Positions 1-10,400 of a stretch of 64,000 nt of DNA are shown piece after piece. Source of the DNA: Symsagittifera roscoffensis. Its lineage: Eukaryota; Xenacoelomorpha; Acoela; Convolutidae. The DNA is taken from contig NC_087070.1 of NCBI RefSeq assembly GCF_963678635.1, positions 31,907,704 to 31,971,703 of the forward strand, written 5' to 3'. Under the pieces are notes generated by a model, which did no database searches, was not told where the DNA came from, and saw nothing but the letters and a program-made list of their open reading frames with translations. Both the position numbers and the translations under genes were made by a program. Position 1 is the first letter of the stretch, and each line of letters opens with the position of its first letter.

Positions 1-2
1 AG

Positions 3-245
3 CTAAAATACTTAGCTGACTCTCCTTACTCTGATTCAGTTTTTGATCCGACATCTTACCAGCTACATCAGGGGAGTAATTTTTCAGCTATTTACGTCAA
101 TGACAAGCGACCACTTTTGATAGAGCAATGTCAAATGGGCGGTGAAAGTAAGGTTTTTGCCATTGTGGCTTTAAGGAAATATAAAGTTGGAAAATCGCCC
201 CAGATTGCAAAAACTGAACCCCAAGTACCCACTTTGTGTAACTGA
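3..245 (+). CDS. 3' part of an unrecognised open frame entering from the left edge
   Basis: A frame of 80 sense codons runs open from the first bases of the window to a TGA at 243-245. Its composition is protein-like (for example KYLADSPYSDSVFDPTS, then NDKRPLLIEQCQMGGE). A possible splice donor GTAAGG lies inside it near position 147, so the true coding end may be there and not at the stop. I do not recognise the family, and with no upstream sequence it could be a last exon, an internal exon or part of a decayed element next to the Gypsy fossil. Reality of the coding frame is moderately supported by length and composition only. Confidence 0.4.
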   Translation, partial: LKYLADSPYSDSVFDPTSYQLHQGSNFSAIYVNDKRPLLIEQCQMGGESKVFAIVALRKYKVGKSPQIAKTEPQVPTLCN

Positions 246-1062
246 ACAAAATCAGCTCACATAGTACGAAGGATCAGGAGAACTGAGCTCCCTTGAAAGA
301 TTTAATTAGATTGAAGTAGGATGCTGACCTCACAACAGCACAAAACCAGAGATCAATTTCAACGAGTCCAATGTTAAAACAACGTTCAAGTAACCCAAGC
401 TAGTAGTATGCCCTACATATCCCGTCGGGGGCCAATTAAACTGGACGAGGGACGAGACGAAACCACTATTAACCGAAATAAACGGAACAAGGGTTTACGA
501 GGCTACCACTAACAACTACAACCATAGGCAACGTATACAAGCCCTATGGCCATGGCTAGTTTATGGCCACAGGAAACGTTTACGTACACGAATACCATCT
601 TGTCACTTCGGCTAGTCTTTAATTAACAATAAAGGATCTGGTTAATTATTTACACCTTTGCAATTGGGATACGACAAAATGTATTTCTCAGTGTCAAATC
701 GTTGCGATAAAACGCATTCTGGTTTTTAAACAAAGAACACAATTACTCAAGTGAAGCTTTTTGGGGGTAAAAGTATGATAATTGGGTCCTTAAAAATCAA
801 AATCATTACGAAGCCAATCTACGGAATTTGTTAGCTGTTAGCGGATTCCGTATACAAGGATGCGTTTTATAGTTTATAAGCCTTTTATTCGAAAACGCTG
901 ATTGATTATAGTTTATTTGTTTTACTTGTTTTTGCGGGTCCCTTTCGTGGACCTTATTATCATACGGGCGACAATGAGTCTGGGTGGCTCTCTGATGATA
1001 CCCTCAGCATAATGCCGGTTAATTCTCACCTCTGGAAAAGGTGAGGGGGACCCAGGTAGCTG
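246..1062. other. non-coding spacer, nothing firm
   Basis: There is no supported gene here. A 34-codon ATG frame at 409-513 (MPYISRRGPIKLDEGRDE...) is too short to call. The motif GCGGATTCCG, which recurs elsewhere in the window, occurs near 840, and a small hairpin (CTCACCT/AGGTGAG) lies near 1025-1046. Confidence 0.5.
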
Positions 1063-1366
1063 TTTTATATGATCTCACGTAATATTTACTAATAAACTAA
1101 TATTTTAGAGTGCGACAGTTTGTTTTGATTTATTCCACAAACTGTTAGCGGATTGCGCAGCTTGTAAGTGAGATAGCCAGCAATAATCAGCTTGAACAGT
1201 AGCTAGCTAGAAAAATAAATGCGGAAATTACGAACAAATACTGAACCATTGTCTGTGGAATTCACGAAAAAATCTCAAATCATTACCTAATTAAATTCGT
1301 GTATATACCTTTTTAGAGTTTAAACATTTGATTGAAAATGGCCATTTTGATTTTTAAAATAAGTTT
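1063..1366 (+). repeat. left direct repeat, probable LTR of the Gypsy fossil
   Basis: This copy shares an ordered series of blocks with 3519-3821: CACAAACTGTTAGC, TTGTAAGTGAGAT, TTGTCTGTGGAAT and GAAAATGGCCATTTTGAT. The repeat contains complementary pieces (TGATTCCACA and TGTGGAATC in the right copy), so it can also fold on itself. Confidence 0.45.
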
Positions 1367-3518
1367 TCCTATGTGTAAAAAACAATTATTGACATATCTC
1401 AGCAAATCTTTGTAGCCGTGTCAAAAACAGTCACGCCCACGATTTAAAAGTGTCGCACAACTAAATTAAACTGTCACTTCTTGTTTACCACTAGATAATT
1501 CGCTTCTTTTTCTACAAAGGCATTTCGTTTTCGAATAAAGCCCTACTATTTTTCATAATGCTGAACGATAGTTTGCTACCAAAAAGATTAAATACCACGG
1601 AATTCAATCTTCGAAATTTTCTGACCCTGTATTAATCGTGCCAGAGGAACACAATATTGCTTTGAAATTCAAAGACGACCTACTTAACATTGACCACTTT
1701 AACTTATTGAAACGCTACAAACCTAACTTATCTTTACCTTCTTCCCCAATTATACCAGAAAATTATTGCTCCAAGAAGTTACTACAAATGATGACCAAGG
1801 TTGACAAATTGTTATCAGATCTAATCACAACACTGAAGATCCTACATGAAAAACTATGAGTAGGAGCTGCACACCAGAGATGATCTACTCTTCATGGACA
1901 ACAAAATAGTAATACCAGCTTCGGCTCGAGGCGCATTCAGTTCTATACTACACGAGTCCCATCCAGGCCAGTCTGGCATGAAGTTCCTGGCTGAATATAT
2001 CTGGTGGCCCCATATTTATAGGGAAATTTATCACCACGGCAAATTTTGCAAACAATATTCAAAAGCCGGTAAGAACCTTTAGGTGTTGTTGGGATCGGAG
2101 CATATGAGCAAACTAACAGAACTGTCATTCGCTAACGAAGAGATTGATTTAGACTTCGTCGTCCCTTTGGACGCTTTCTGGGGACCTTCTGATCTCTATT
2201 GATAATAGTTTAGATCAAGGAAAGTCAACCATATCAGACCGCCGGGCAAAGAGTTGGGAGCTACACGATGGAGCAGAAGATGGACTCGAAGACGCGGTTA
2301 TGGACTCCTCGGACTCGGACTCGAACATCCCACCGGCAAAGATTATCCATGGAAGTCGAGCAACCCCAATCCCCTCCTCAGACTCGGACATCCCACTGGC
2401 AAAGATTATCCATGGAAGTCGCAATCCCAATCTCTAATCGGAAACGGCCTACTCTAGCAAAATTGGCCACTGAAGGTAACTTTTTTTAGAAAAAACACCA
2501 ACGGAAAAAACGGAGAATCATATTTTAATCCATTTAAAGAGGCGATTGTTGATTCTTCGGACCACACGGTCACTTTGGAAAAGGGACATATTTTAACCGG
2601 AAAGATGAAATCATCGCCTCCCAAGATTTCAACCAGAGCAAACCCTCAGAAGAAGACGACCAGTGGGAATTTGACTGGCGGAAACCCGACGCTCACACAA
2701 AAGATCACAAACTCTTCGACAGAAGTTATCGTCATTCCGGATTCCCCTCAGAAATAGTCTGAAGACAGCAGTCTTCCTGGACCCATGATCATTCGGATCC
2801 ACTCTAGAGCCAATAGTGCTGGACAGCACGCCAGAGGAAAGGCATTCTGTTGCCACCCAGCCCAGATCTACAAACAGACCACCTGTTTTCTTGTGCTGGT
2901 CTCCTTCTGATTTCCTCATTCTCCTCGCGAAATCGGGGTACGTTCAGACATCGCGGAAGTCTCCCAACGGGAAATCACCCATCATTGTCGCAGAGCAAGA
3001 TTCCGGGAGCGGAATATCGTCGACGATAGATCAGGACGTACAGCAAGCTTAAGAAGAATTTGACGCGAATACATTTACAACTCATTGAACTCATTAAAAA
3101 TCTATTTTCCAATTTCTTTATTTCACCATTTTGTAGAGTTTGTAGATTTAGTTTTAGCAAATTGTAAAATTTTAAACTTTCCCCGATAAGGAATGTTGTG
3201 AGATGTTCATTATGTTTAACCTATTGGCCTTTAGCACTAATTAGATACCTGCTAAGTATGTTTTATGATGACCATCGGTCGATCATTCAATTTTAATGTT
3301 GCTTTAGATTAGACATTCGTAAATCATTCTTAATCATGTTATTCTCTTAGTTTCTTAAATATTCGATCAATTTGAAGCGCCGATCAATCGCCTTGTACCA
3401 TTTTCGGGCGAAAATGAAACTGGGTGAACAGGTAAATAAATTGATTCAAAAACTGATAAGTGCACTCTTCATTTGAAGTATCGATCATCCGCCTTGTACC
3501 ATTTTCGGGCGACAATGA

Positions 3519-3821
3519 TTTTATACAATCTTCCATAGAATTTACTGATAAACTATTGTATTAGAGCGCGACAATTTTGTTTTTATTGATTCCACAAACT
3601 GTTAGCAGATTCCGCAGATTGTAAGTGAGATTTTCAGCAATAACCAGCTTGATTAATGGCTAGCTTGAAGAACGAATGCGGAATTTACAAACAAATACTT
3701 AATCTTTGTCTGTGGAATCAACGAACAACTCTTAAAACATGAATTAACTAAATTCTTGGATATACCGTTTTAGAATTTGAACATTTTATTGAAAATGGCC
3801 ATTTTGATTTTTAAATTTAGT
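3519..3821 (+). repeat. right direct repeat, probable LTR of the Gypsy fossil
   Basis: This is the partner of 1063-1366. Just outside it, the short segment 3272-3360 (GATCATTCAATTTTAATGTTG...) reappears at 3821-3915, and CCGCCTTGTACCATTTTCGG is duplicated (near 3390 and 3491). Several layers of direct repetition therefore overlap here, and the exact element border is uncertain. Confidence 0.45.
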
Positions 3822-4095
3822 TCGATCATTCACTTTTTAATGTTGCTTTAGAATAGATGTTCGCAATTCATTCCTAGTCATTTTATCTTGTCAATTTCTT
3901 AGTTAGTGTACATAATTTTACATATTCAGGGTTTTTTATTAGGATAGTTAAATAGTAAATTTGAACCTAAATTAGAACAGGTTTAAAATATAAAATCTTG
4001 AACACATTCTTATAAATTCTAAATTGATTCAAAAACTGATAAAACGTTCCCCGAACGAAACGAGTGTTAATTTTTGTAGAGTACCCAGATTCCAT

Positions 4096-6169
4096 TTATT
4101 TGCTGTCGTCAAACAACGCTTGAGCAACTTTTTCTCCATAGTCAAAGCGCAGTTGCTCGAAAGGTACAATGTCTCTCCTGGCTTTTAGGATGACTATTCT
4201 TTCACCTAAGCTGAAAATTACAATTTCTACCATCTTCATATTGGTCTCGTTATTCTTTTGGGTGGCGTGGTTCGCTAAACGACCCAGGCGAACATATTGC
4301 ATTTATGTAACGGGCACTCCTCATCTGAAGCGTCGATCAACGCCTAAGGAGGACCCGCATTTTGCAATACGTATTCACTTAGAACTCCTGGTTGGAGGCA
4401 ATACTGGTCGGCATTGATGTTGGTGACTACTTTGCCGTGGAAATCCACCAACACGTCATCTTTCTTAAACGATTGCAAAGCAATCAAACCTAGTAAAATG
4501 AAAGTCAAAATTACTGATACAAAAAATTGTTTTATTAGTACGATATATTTATCGAGTCATTTAAATTATAAAGTACCTCTTCCAAAGACGGTAAATATCA
4601 CATCACATATGCCGACCCAGTTCTAGATCATCTCACGACTCTGCAACTCTTCCTGAACATCATTTGGAAGGCTCTCAATGTCGTTGGCGGTATGTTTCAG
4701 GCTTGTGGTTTTCTCAAGCGGCTGAAACTTTCTCTTTGATCCATCATTGAGCAGCTTCGCCACATGGTCAACCACCTTCTTCAGGTCATTGGTTGCCCCT
4801 TTCTGCTTTGAGTAAAAGTTTTTTTACTTTACTTGACAGCTCATGGGAAATTGTCATCTGCTGAACGAATATCTGTGTGCGCTGCACCTGGCGAACGTAA
4901 CGTTGAGAATCTTGTCGGGATCGCGCTGCCAACAGAACCTCTTCGTAGGTGTATCCGTCCAATTTCTGGTGAACGTCTGAAGCTTGCTTCTTCAGCTTTT
5001 CCATTTCAAACGTAAGGTTGGTAGACAAAGGCATAAGCCTCGCAACCTTACGTGCGAGACAGTGCTTCGGCTATTCCAGATTTATGATGCTAATCTATAA
5101 AAAACTAAATTGATTACTTGTGATTCCACGTTGGTTTCTATTTTGATAAATAAATCCCTTTGGAAGAAGTAAAACTTTATATCGATTGATCTACCTGGCG
5201 TTTGAACTGATCAACTAGTGGAGGAATCCGGAACACCGCGTTCCCAAATGGATTGACGAAAAAGAGTTGAGTTGTCACCAGGTTTTTGATGTCCCGAAAA
5301 GCCCGCTGAACAGCCTAGTTCATATTGCTCCTCTTCAAATGGGTTCTGGCCACCGTTTAGTACATTTTCATACCCTATACCAGCCAGACTACAATCCTGT
5401 GGGAGACGCGAGAAGTTGACACTACAAAATTGAGTCATCAAATCGAGTCATCAATGTTTTTTTTTTTTATCAAATCAGTGTTTTGGATGTAAAAAAATAC
5501 TTACAGGCTGCTGGTTATATGCTCAGCTCCACGGTATTGTCTTCATTTTTTCCTCTATGCTGACAAACGCCTGGACGACAGCATGTATCGTGGTGTTGAT
5601 GATCATTTTCTCGAGCATCCTTGTGCACGTGAACAGAAACGTGACAATGGCCCTGAACAAGGTCAATTGTTCTTTGTTGGTCAGGGTTCCGTTTCTTTCA
5701 TCGGCGAAGTCATTCGACTTCTCGACATTCTGCAAAATGACTTCTTTGAGAGTCTCGTTCATTATCGGGTTTTCGGCTCGGGAGGCTTTTCCAGGTTGCT
5801 AAATATGAATATGATTTAGTTTCAAAATTTGGCTTACTAAAACCTTTTAGGCTTGTGTAATGTGCTTAGTTTCGAAGTTTGTTCCTCAACTTGCAGTTTC
5901 GCCTACTTTATCAGGCTCTGCATGATCCCTTTTGCGGCCTTCTGTGGGCTCTTCGTTCCTGTGGTCTTGTGATTCCGTGGGATCATCGACTCGTGGGTCC
6001 GTAGGAGTGTAGGTTCGCCTCTCATGGTCCTGCAAATGTCTTTCAACTTCTCGATAGTGGGGAAAAGCCGATGGCCATGGAGAATTCGGATACCGTGATG
6101 CCGACATGTAGGAATCCAGGTAGGCTGGATATGGCTGATACTGCTGAGACTGGCACTGATGTAGCATTA
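4096..6169 (-). pseudogene. multi-exon SET-domain (KMT5A-like) gene with disturbed frame
   Basis: A protein-lysine methyltransferase-type SET domain lies at the C-terminal end. Exon 4489-4096 reads LIALQSFKKDDVLVDFHGK (SET start), then LIDASDEECPLHKCNM, GRLANHATQKNN (the NHS-like pocket, here NHA) and ERIVILKARRDI with FDYGEK (the SET end), then a stop within an AATAAA-containing stretch. Upstream exons, read on the minus strand, are about 6169-5907 (P/Q/Y-rich N-terminus), 5798-5505, 5421-5195 and 5070-4637 (charged, probably coiled-coil). Donor and acceptor phases agree at these junctions (GTAGGC, GTAAGT, GTAGAT and GTGAGA donors). The frame changes at several A/T homopolymers and a TAG lies in frame inside the SET domain. 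It is therefore either a decayed host gene or an intact one carrying homopolymer assembly errors. The NHA pocket suggests weakened catalysis. The family link is from motifs only. Confidence 0.6.
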
Positions 6170-6435
6170 CTGACACGCATTAGTCCTGCATCAGTGAAAC
6201 TGTCATTAGCCAATTCTTGAACCAAGACTCATTTCATTTCAATTATTCAATCGCTTCTCAGTTCAGCCATATATTAGAGTTTTTCATCCACTTGTCATCA
6301 TGCTAAGTAGAACTTTTCGGGTGAAGTAAAAAGTACAATTCCTAGATGCCGTCACTTCCATCTGGGAAAGTGCTGTAATTTTATCCTTAATCAGCAATTG
6401 GAGCGAAAAGATTAAATGGTCTGATTGGCCGAGAA
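6170..6435. promoter_or_regulatory. candidate divergent promoter interval
   Basis: This 266-bp gap separates the most upstream exon found for the minus-strand SET gene from the first coding-looking exon of the plus-strand gene. No TATA box or other defined core element was recognised, and further 5' exons may exist, so the promoter role is an inference from head-to-head geometry only. Confidence 0.25.
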
Positions 6436-7508
6436 GTGCTATCATTACTGTCATCACAAAAGACAGCAAAGAAAACTTGTGTCATCAGCAGAAGGCGGAA
6501 TTCGAGACAAGAGAAACTATCGTTCAACCCCAGACAGCTGGAAAGGGACTCGATGGTCTTTTTTGAACACGCTGGGAGTGTCAAAGAAGGGATTGCTATC
6601 ATCAACGACCCTTTCGTGTCCCAGTGCACAGTTCGTTTGGTCGACAAACCTCAGGAGACTACGGGGAATAGACCATCATGCAGTGGCAGTTTATACGTTA
6701 GGTACTCCGAGTTGAGAAACGAGACACAAGGCGAGTCAAGGAAACGAGTCGACGGAGAATCACTGCCAGAAAATTTCATAAAATTCATGATTAAGGATGC
6801 TGAGAAATCTAGACCCGAACAAAAACACTCAGAGCCACAGGCCAAAAAAAAAACAGGAGGAAAAACCGCAGGAAGATATTTTGAGTCGCCTTGATTATGT
6901 TGAGTTGCCAGAAAACGGCGTTCCCTAGAAGTTTGCTCCATGCATCAACGGTGTAATACAGGTAAAATTATCATGTAACTAATCAAATGTAAGACTAATC
7001 TTCTAAGTAATCACATCCAACTATCCTTATAATCTGTATGATCATCGCTTTCATCTGATATCCTGAAAACTTAAAATGCAGTTCCGGATGCAACTGATTC
7101 TGATTTTTTTTCGGTATTCAATTTATCGTATTCTAATTATACACCGTATTCTAATTTAAGATTTCAACTAGGATCGACAATCTTGCGCGCCGGAGAAAAG
7201 TTCTGTGGTGATTATTTGAAATTCGTTCATTGGAACAAACGAGCATTTGCTGGAATGAATTCCATCGGAAATGCGGATGTCACCCTGAGAATGCCTTATG
7301 TATTGGCGGAGCTTGCTGAAGAAGATTTTTTGGTATGTAGCTGTTTCAATTTTGTAGCTGTTTCAATGTAGCTGTTTCAATTTTGTTGTTTTTCCAAAAA
7401 CAAATATGATTTACTTTTTTACTTTCTTGTCCTTTGCTTTAGAACGATTTTAGCTGCAACCTGAGTTATATTACTCATCGAATAAGCCAAAATTTTCCTT
7501 GGCAATAA
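6436..7508 (+). CDS. unrecognised multi-exon gene, frame partly disturbed
   Basis: A coding-looking exon begins near 6436 (first plausible Met at 6550, MVFFEHAGSVKEG) and continues through RPSCSGSLYVRYSELRNE and a lysine/glutamate-rich stretch to about 6950. Donor GTGTAA at 6951 (phase 1) fits acceptor ...CAACTAG before 7172. Exon 7172-7332 (ILRAGEKFCGDYLKFVHW, later MPYVLAELAEEDFL) ends at donor GTATGT and joins in phase 0 to 7443-7508 (NDFSCNLSYITHRISQ), whose stop overlaps an AATAAA signal at 7504-7509. Within the first exon the best frame changes at a run of ten adenines (6844-6853), and a TAG at 6926-6928 sits after CGTTCCC, so it may be a short-intron acceptor. I do not recognise the family. 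It lies head-to-head with the SET gene, suggesting shared regulation or a common origin, but this is inference. Confidence 0.45.
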
Positions 7509-8344
7509 AACGATGCGTTGGCTTGATGAGGAAAAAAACAGGGCAAACTTTCATATTTGTTCCAGCTACACCAGTAACCAGAAAGGCCATTGGTTTATCA
7601 TCCACACAGTGTGCTGCTAAAATTTTGGGCAGTATAACCTCAGGACTTTTTGGATGCCATCAATTTTGGGATTCTGTGCTTGGGGAAATATGGGATTAGT
7701 TTCCAGCAAAAAACGAACGTGAGCTAGATCAAATCTCTCAAAGTCGATGAACACAGAGATTTCCTCATGAGCACTGCCATATAAAGGCATGCCGTGGTAG
7801 ATATGCCGTCAAGGATAACTAGCGAGAAGTATTGAGACATAATATGGCCGAGTTCGTCCAGGATTTTTTTATGACTTGGAGTGAGCAACTTGAACTGTTT
7901 ATACTGTTTGTTGTCATGACGGTTTTTTTATGCCAGTTTGTTGTTATTTGAGCTCTTTTAATGAACCGTAGTTTGCCGTAATCTTTTTAGTGTATACAGT
8001 CTGAAAACATATGCCGGCCCGTCAACGTTGCTCATAAAGAGTAAACTATCTATTTGGTGTAATTTGCTCATAGAAAGTAAATTATCTTTTAAGAGAAACT
8101 AATCTGAGTAAATCCGTTTTAGATAAAAAAAAACTTGAACAACTACAGTTGAATCAAATGTTAATTGCAAAAACAAAAATGTGTTCCCGAAAATTGTTCC
8201 CTTTCAATTTATGTGTTTGCAAATTGAAAACACTCGAAAAACGCTAAGCTAAAGTATTCATATTTTAATTGAAATAATTGATTGAAATGAATTGATTATT
8301 TTAGGTGCGAGTTTACCTCATAAGTTTGTTCAATTTGTTCACTT
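7509..8344. other. AT-rich spacer downstream of the unknown gene
   Basis: No gene is supported. An incidental 66-codon frame at 7499-7699 overlaps the poly(A) signal and has no splice context. The rest is low-complexity AT-rich sequence. Confidence 0.5.
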
Positions 8345-8860
8345 TGCAGGAATTGAGATTGATGGCAGGAATTGGGATTGAAATTGGGTTACAGGAATTG
8401 GGATCGAAGTTTTGTTACAGGAATCGGGATCGAAATTGACTTACAGGAATTGGGTTCGAAGTTGAGTTACAGGAATTGAGATCGAAGATGGTGGCAGGAA
8501 TTGGGATTGAAGTTAGGTTAGGAACTGGGATCGAAGTTGGGTTACAGGAAAGTATTAGAAGGTTGAGGTGATCAGGGGGGGGGGGGGTGGTGGGAGACCC
8601 CCATGTATTAAGATAGGGAATAGAACATCCGGTCATCTGAAACTTGCTATCTTAATACATTGGGAAACCTATTCCCTATCTCAATACATTGTAGACTCTA
8701 TACCCAATCTTAATACATAGCTGGGAGACCGGATGTTCTATTCCCTATCTTAATACATGGGGGTCTCCCACCACACCCCCCCCCCCTGACCACCTCACCC
8801 TTCTACTACTCAGGAATTGAGATCGAAGTTGGTGACAGAAATTGAGACTGGTGGCTGAGC
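8345..8860 (+). repeat. 26-bp minisatellite, interrupted by a foldback element
   Basis: Imperfect tandem units of about 26 bp, of the type CAGGAATTGGGATCGAAGTT plus GGGTTA, run from 8345 to 8550 and resume at 8811-8860. The foldback element at 8551-8810 splits the array. The hexamer CAGGAA borders both sides of the insertion, as either a target duplication or simply the repeat unit itself. Confidence 0.75.
8551..8810. mobile_element. foldback (palindromic) element
   Basis: Arms of about 84 bp (8551-8634 and 8727-8810) are near-perfect inverted copies. Each carries a G- or C-run of 12 or more bases, GGGAGACCCCCATGTATTAA and TAGGGAATAGAACATCCGGT. The short middle contains three further copies of the ATCTTAATACAT motif. 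There is no coding capacity. Arm similarity implies recent insertion or ongoing hairpin-driven change. The superfamily is unknown. Confidence 0.75.
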
Positions 8861-8929
8861 AACGTAGCTGAGATTGAATATGTTGGTGAACACTTGGTAA
8901 ATAAAAGACATAAATTAAAACGTTACCAC

Positions 8930-9100
8930 ATAAAAACATATATGTAAATGGAATCCGCAGACAAAATGCGGATTCCACTTACAATTTGCGGATTCCGCAA
9001 CAGCTCAATTTAACGATACAAATGTCTTATCATTTGTTTGTGGATTCCACAAACTGTTCTGGATTCTGCAAATACAGTTGCGGATTCCGCAATTTCGCCT
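8930..9100. repeat. cluster of inverted GCGGATTCCGCA motifs
   Basis: At least five copies of GGAATCCGCA or its complement TGCGGATTCC (some imperfect) lie within 170 bp, in both orientations, together with TGTGGATTCCACAAACTGTT, a block also present in the direct repeats at 1.1-1.4 kb and 3.5-3.8 kb. The cluster could be a fragment of that repeat or a separate palindromic element. Confidence 0.5.
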
Positions 9101-9339
9101 ATTTTTGGAAGCGGTATAATTATTTAGGTTTTTAGGTTTGTGATTGTGGAATCCAAAACAGCATAGGAGATCAAAGAAAAGTAGCAATGTTGAGGATTCG
9201 GCGACAAATCTGATTTTGGTCCGTTGCGCTGATTTTGGTCCGATTCCGCTTAAAATGCAGAGAGTGCAGAGTTTGGCCTCGTAATGTGGTTAGTCAAAAT
9301 AGACCCGGGTCGAGATCCCAGACTCATGGACAGACCTTC

Positions 9340-9440
9340 TGGGTCGCGCCGCAGCCGAATTCAGACTCAAGAGTCGCGCCGCAGCCGGATTCAGACTCAA
9401 GAGTCGCGCCGCAGCCGGATTCAGACTCAAGAGTAGCGCC
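9340..9440 (+). repeat. 30-bp tandem repeat, three units
   Basis: Three nearly identical 30-bp units, each containing TCGCGCCGCAGCCGGATTC followed by AGACTCAAGAG, stand in direct tandem. This GC-rich block opens the larger, more decayed TCGCGCC array that follows. Confidence 0.8.
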
Positions 9441-10400
9441 GACTCTGGAAAGTTAGAAAACGTTTGGTCGTCAAGGCGTCTCCTCTCCGCCTTGGCCTCG
9501 AAAATCGCACCGTCCCCGTCTCGGTCTGAAAAGTCGCACCGTCGCCACCTTGGTCTCAAAAGTCGCGCTACACCAACCACGGTTGCAAAATTTCTTTTCT
9601 AGGTCGCGCCAACTCGGCCTTGGTCTGGAAAGTCTCGCCGTCTCTACCCTGTTCTCAGAAGAAGTGTTTCTTGACTGCGCCGTCTCCGGCTTGGTCTGGG
9701 ATTCCGCGCCGACTCCCCCTTTTCCGCAAAACTTGTTCCGTCTCCACTTCGGTTGCGTTTCCAGTCGCGCCGTCTCCACTTTAGTCGCAAAAGTCGCGCC
9801 ATCTCCGCCTCGGTCGCAAAAGCCGTGAGAGATTTTTTCTCAGCCGCGCCAGATTGGTTGACGAAAGTTGCATCGTTTCCATCTCGATCGCGAAAGTCTG
9901 GAAAATGCGCGCCGTCTCCGCCTTGATTGCGCAACTCGCGGCTGAAATATTTGGTCGCAAAATCCGCAAGAGTTTTTTTCTTGGTCGTGCCGTCTTCATC
10001 TCGGTCGCAATAGTCTGCAATTTGACAAAGTTTTTCGCGCCGTTTTCTGAGCTGCACTGGTGGCGCCGTATCCGTCTGGTCACCAAAATCGCGACAGTTG
10101 TTTGGTCGCGAAAGTCTGGAAATGGCAAATCTTGGTCGACAAAATTGCGATTGAGTTTTTGGTTTGATCAAGAAAGTCTGGAAATGGTAAGTCTTGGTCG
10201 CGAAAGTATGCACATAACAAAAATGGGTCGCGATATTTCGGTAGCGCCATCTCCGTTTTGTTCGCGAAGGTCGCGTCGGATCATTGTGGTTGCAAAAGTC
10301 TGAAAATGCCTAACTTTGGTCGCGAATGTCTTGAAATGCCAAAAATTGATCGCGAAAGTATGGGCTTGAGTCTGGGACATCAGCCCAGGCAATGATCAAA
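9441..10400 (+). repeat. degenerate GC-rich TCGCGCC minisatellite array
   Basis: About 950 bp built from decayed units of roughly 25-40 bp, each carrying a core like AAAGTCGCGCCGTCTCCGCC followed by TTGGTCGC or TTGGTCTC. Composition is far more GC-rich than its surroundings. Long open frames occur in several frames on both strands simply because the unit lacks stops; none looks like a gene. Related sequence occurs at 24510-24660 (reverse orientation) and 51190-51570. Confidence 0.7.

Larger units (their letters stand above)
1063..3821 (+). mobile_element. Ty3/Gypsy-like LTR retrotransposon fossil, broken
   Basis: Two direct repeats of about 300 bp (1063-1366 and 3519-3821) flank this segment and are clearly related but well diverged by eye, which suggests an old insertion. 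Between them, 1894-2082 encodes an integrase HHCC zinc-binding segment of Gypsy type (LHESHPGQSGMKFLAEY, then WWPHIYREIYHHG). This is followed by the start of an integrase core (2104-2202, NEEIDLDFVVPLDAFWG) and an acidic S/D-rich tail with an internal 72-bp duplication (2313-2432). Reverse transcriptase was not found, so most of pol is missing. The element is a fossil with multiple breaks. The family assignment rests on the integrase motif. The LTR interpretation of the direct repeats is less certain because no clear TG...CA ends or target duplication were identified. Confidence 0.5.

Noticed and set aside
4640-5034. Very short introns of 22-30 bp to explain frame changes in the SET gene
   Set aside because: Lengths would be below what splicing normally allows in animals; homopolymer length change explains the same sites more simply.
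9471-10303. Overlapping long open frames on both strands (up to 189 codons)
   Set aside because: They follow the stop-free GC-rich repeat unit and encode repeated low-complexity residues; several frames are open at once.
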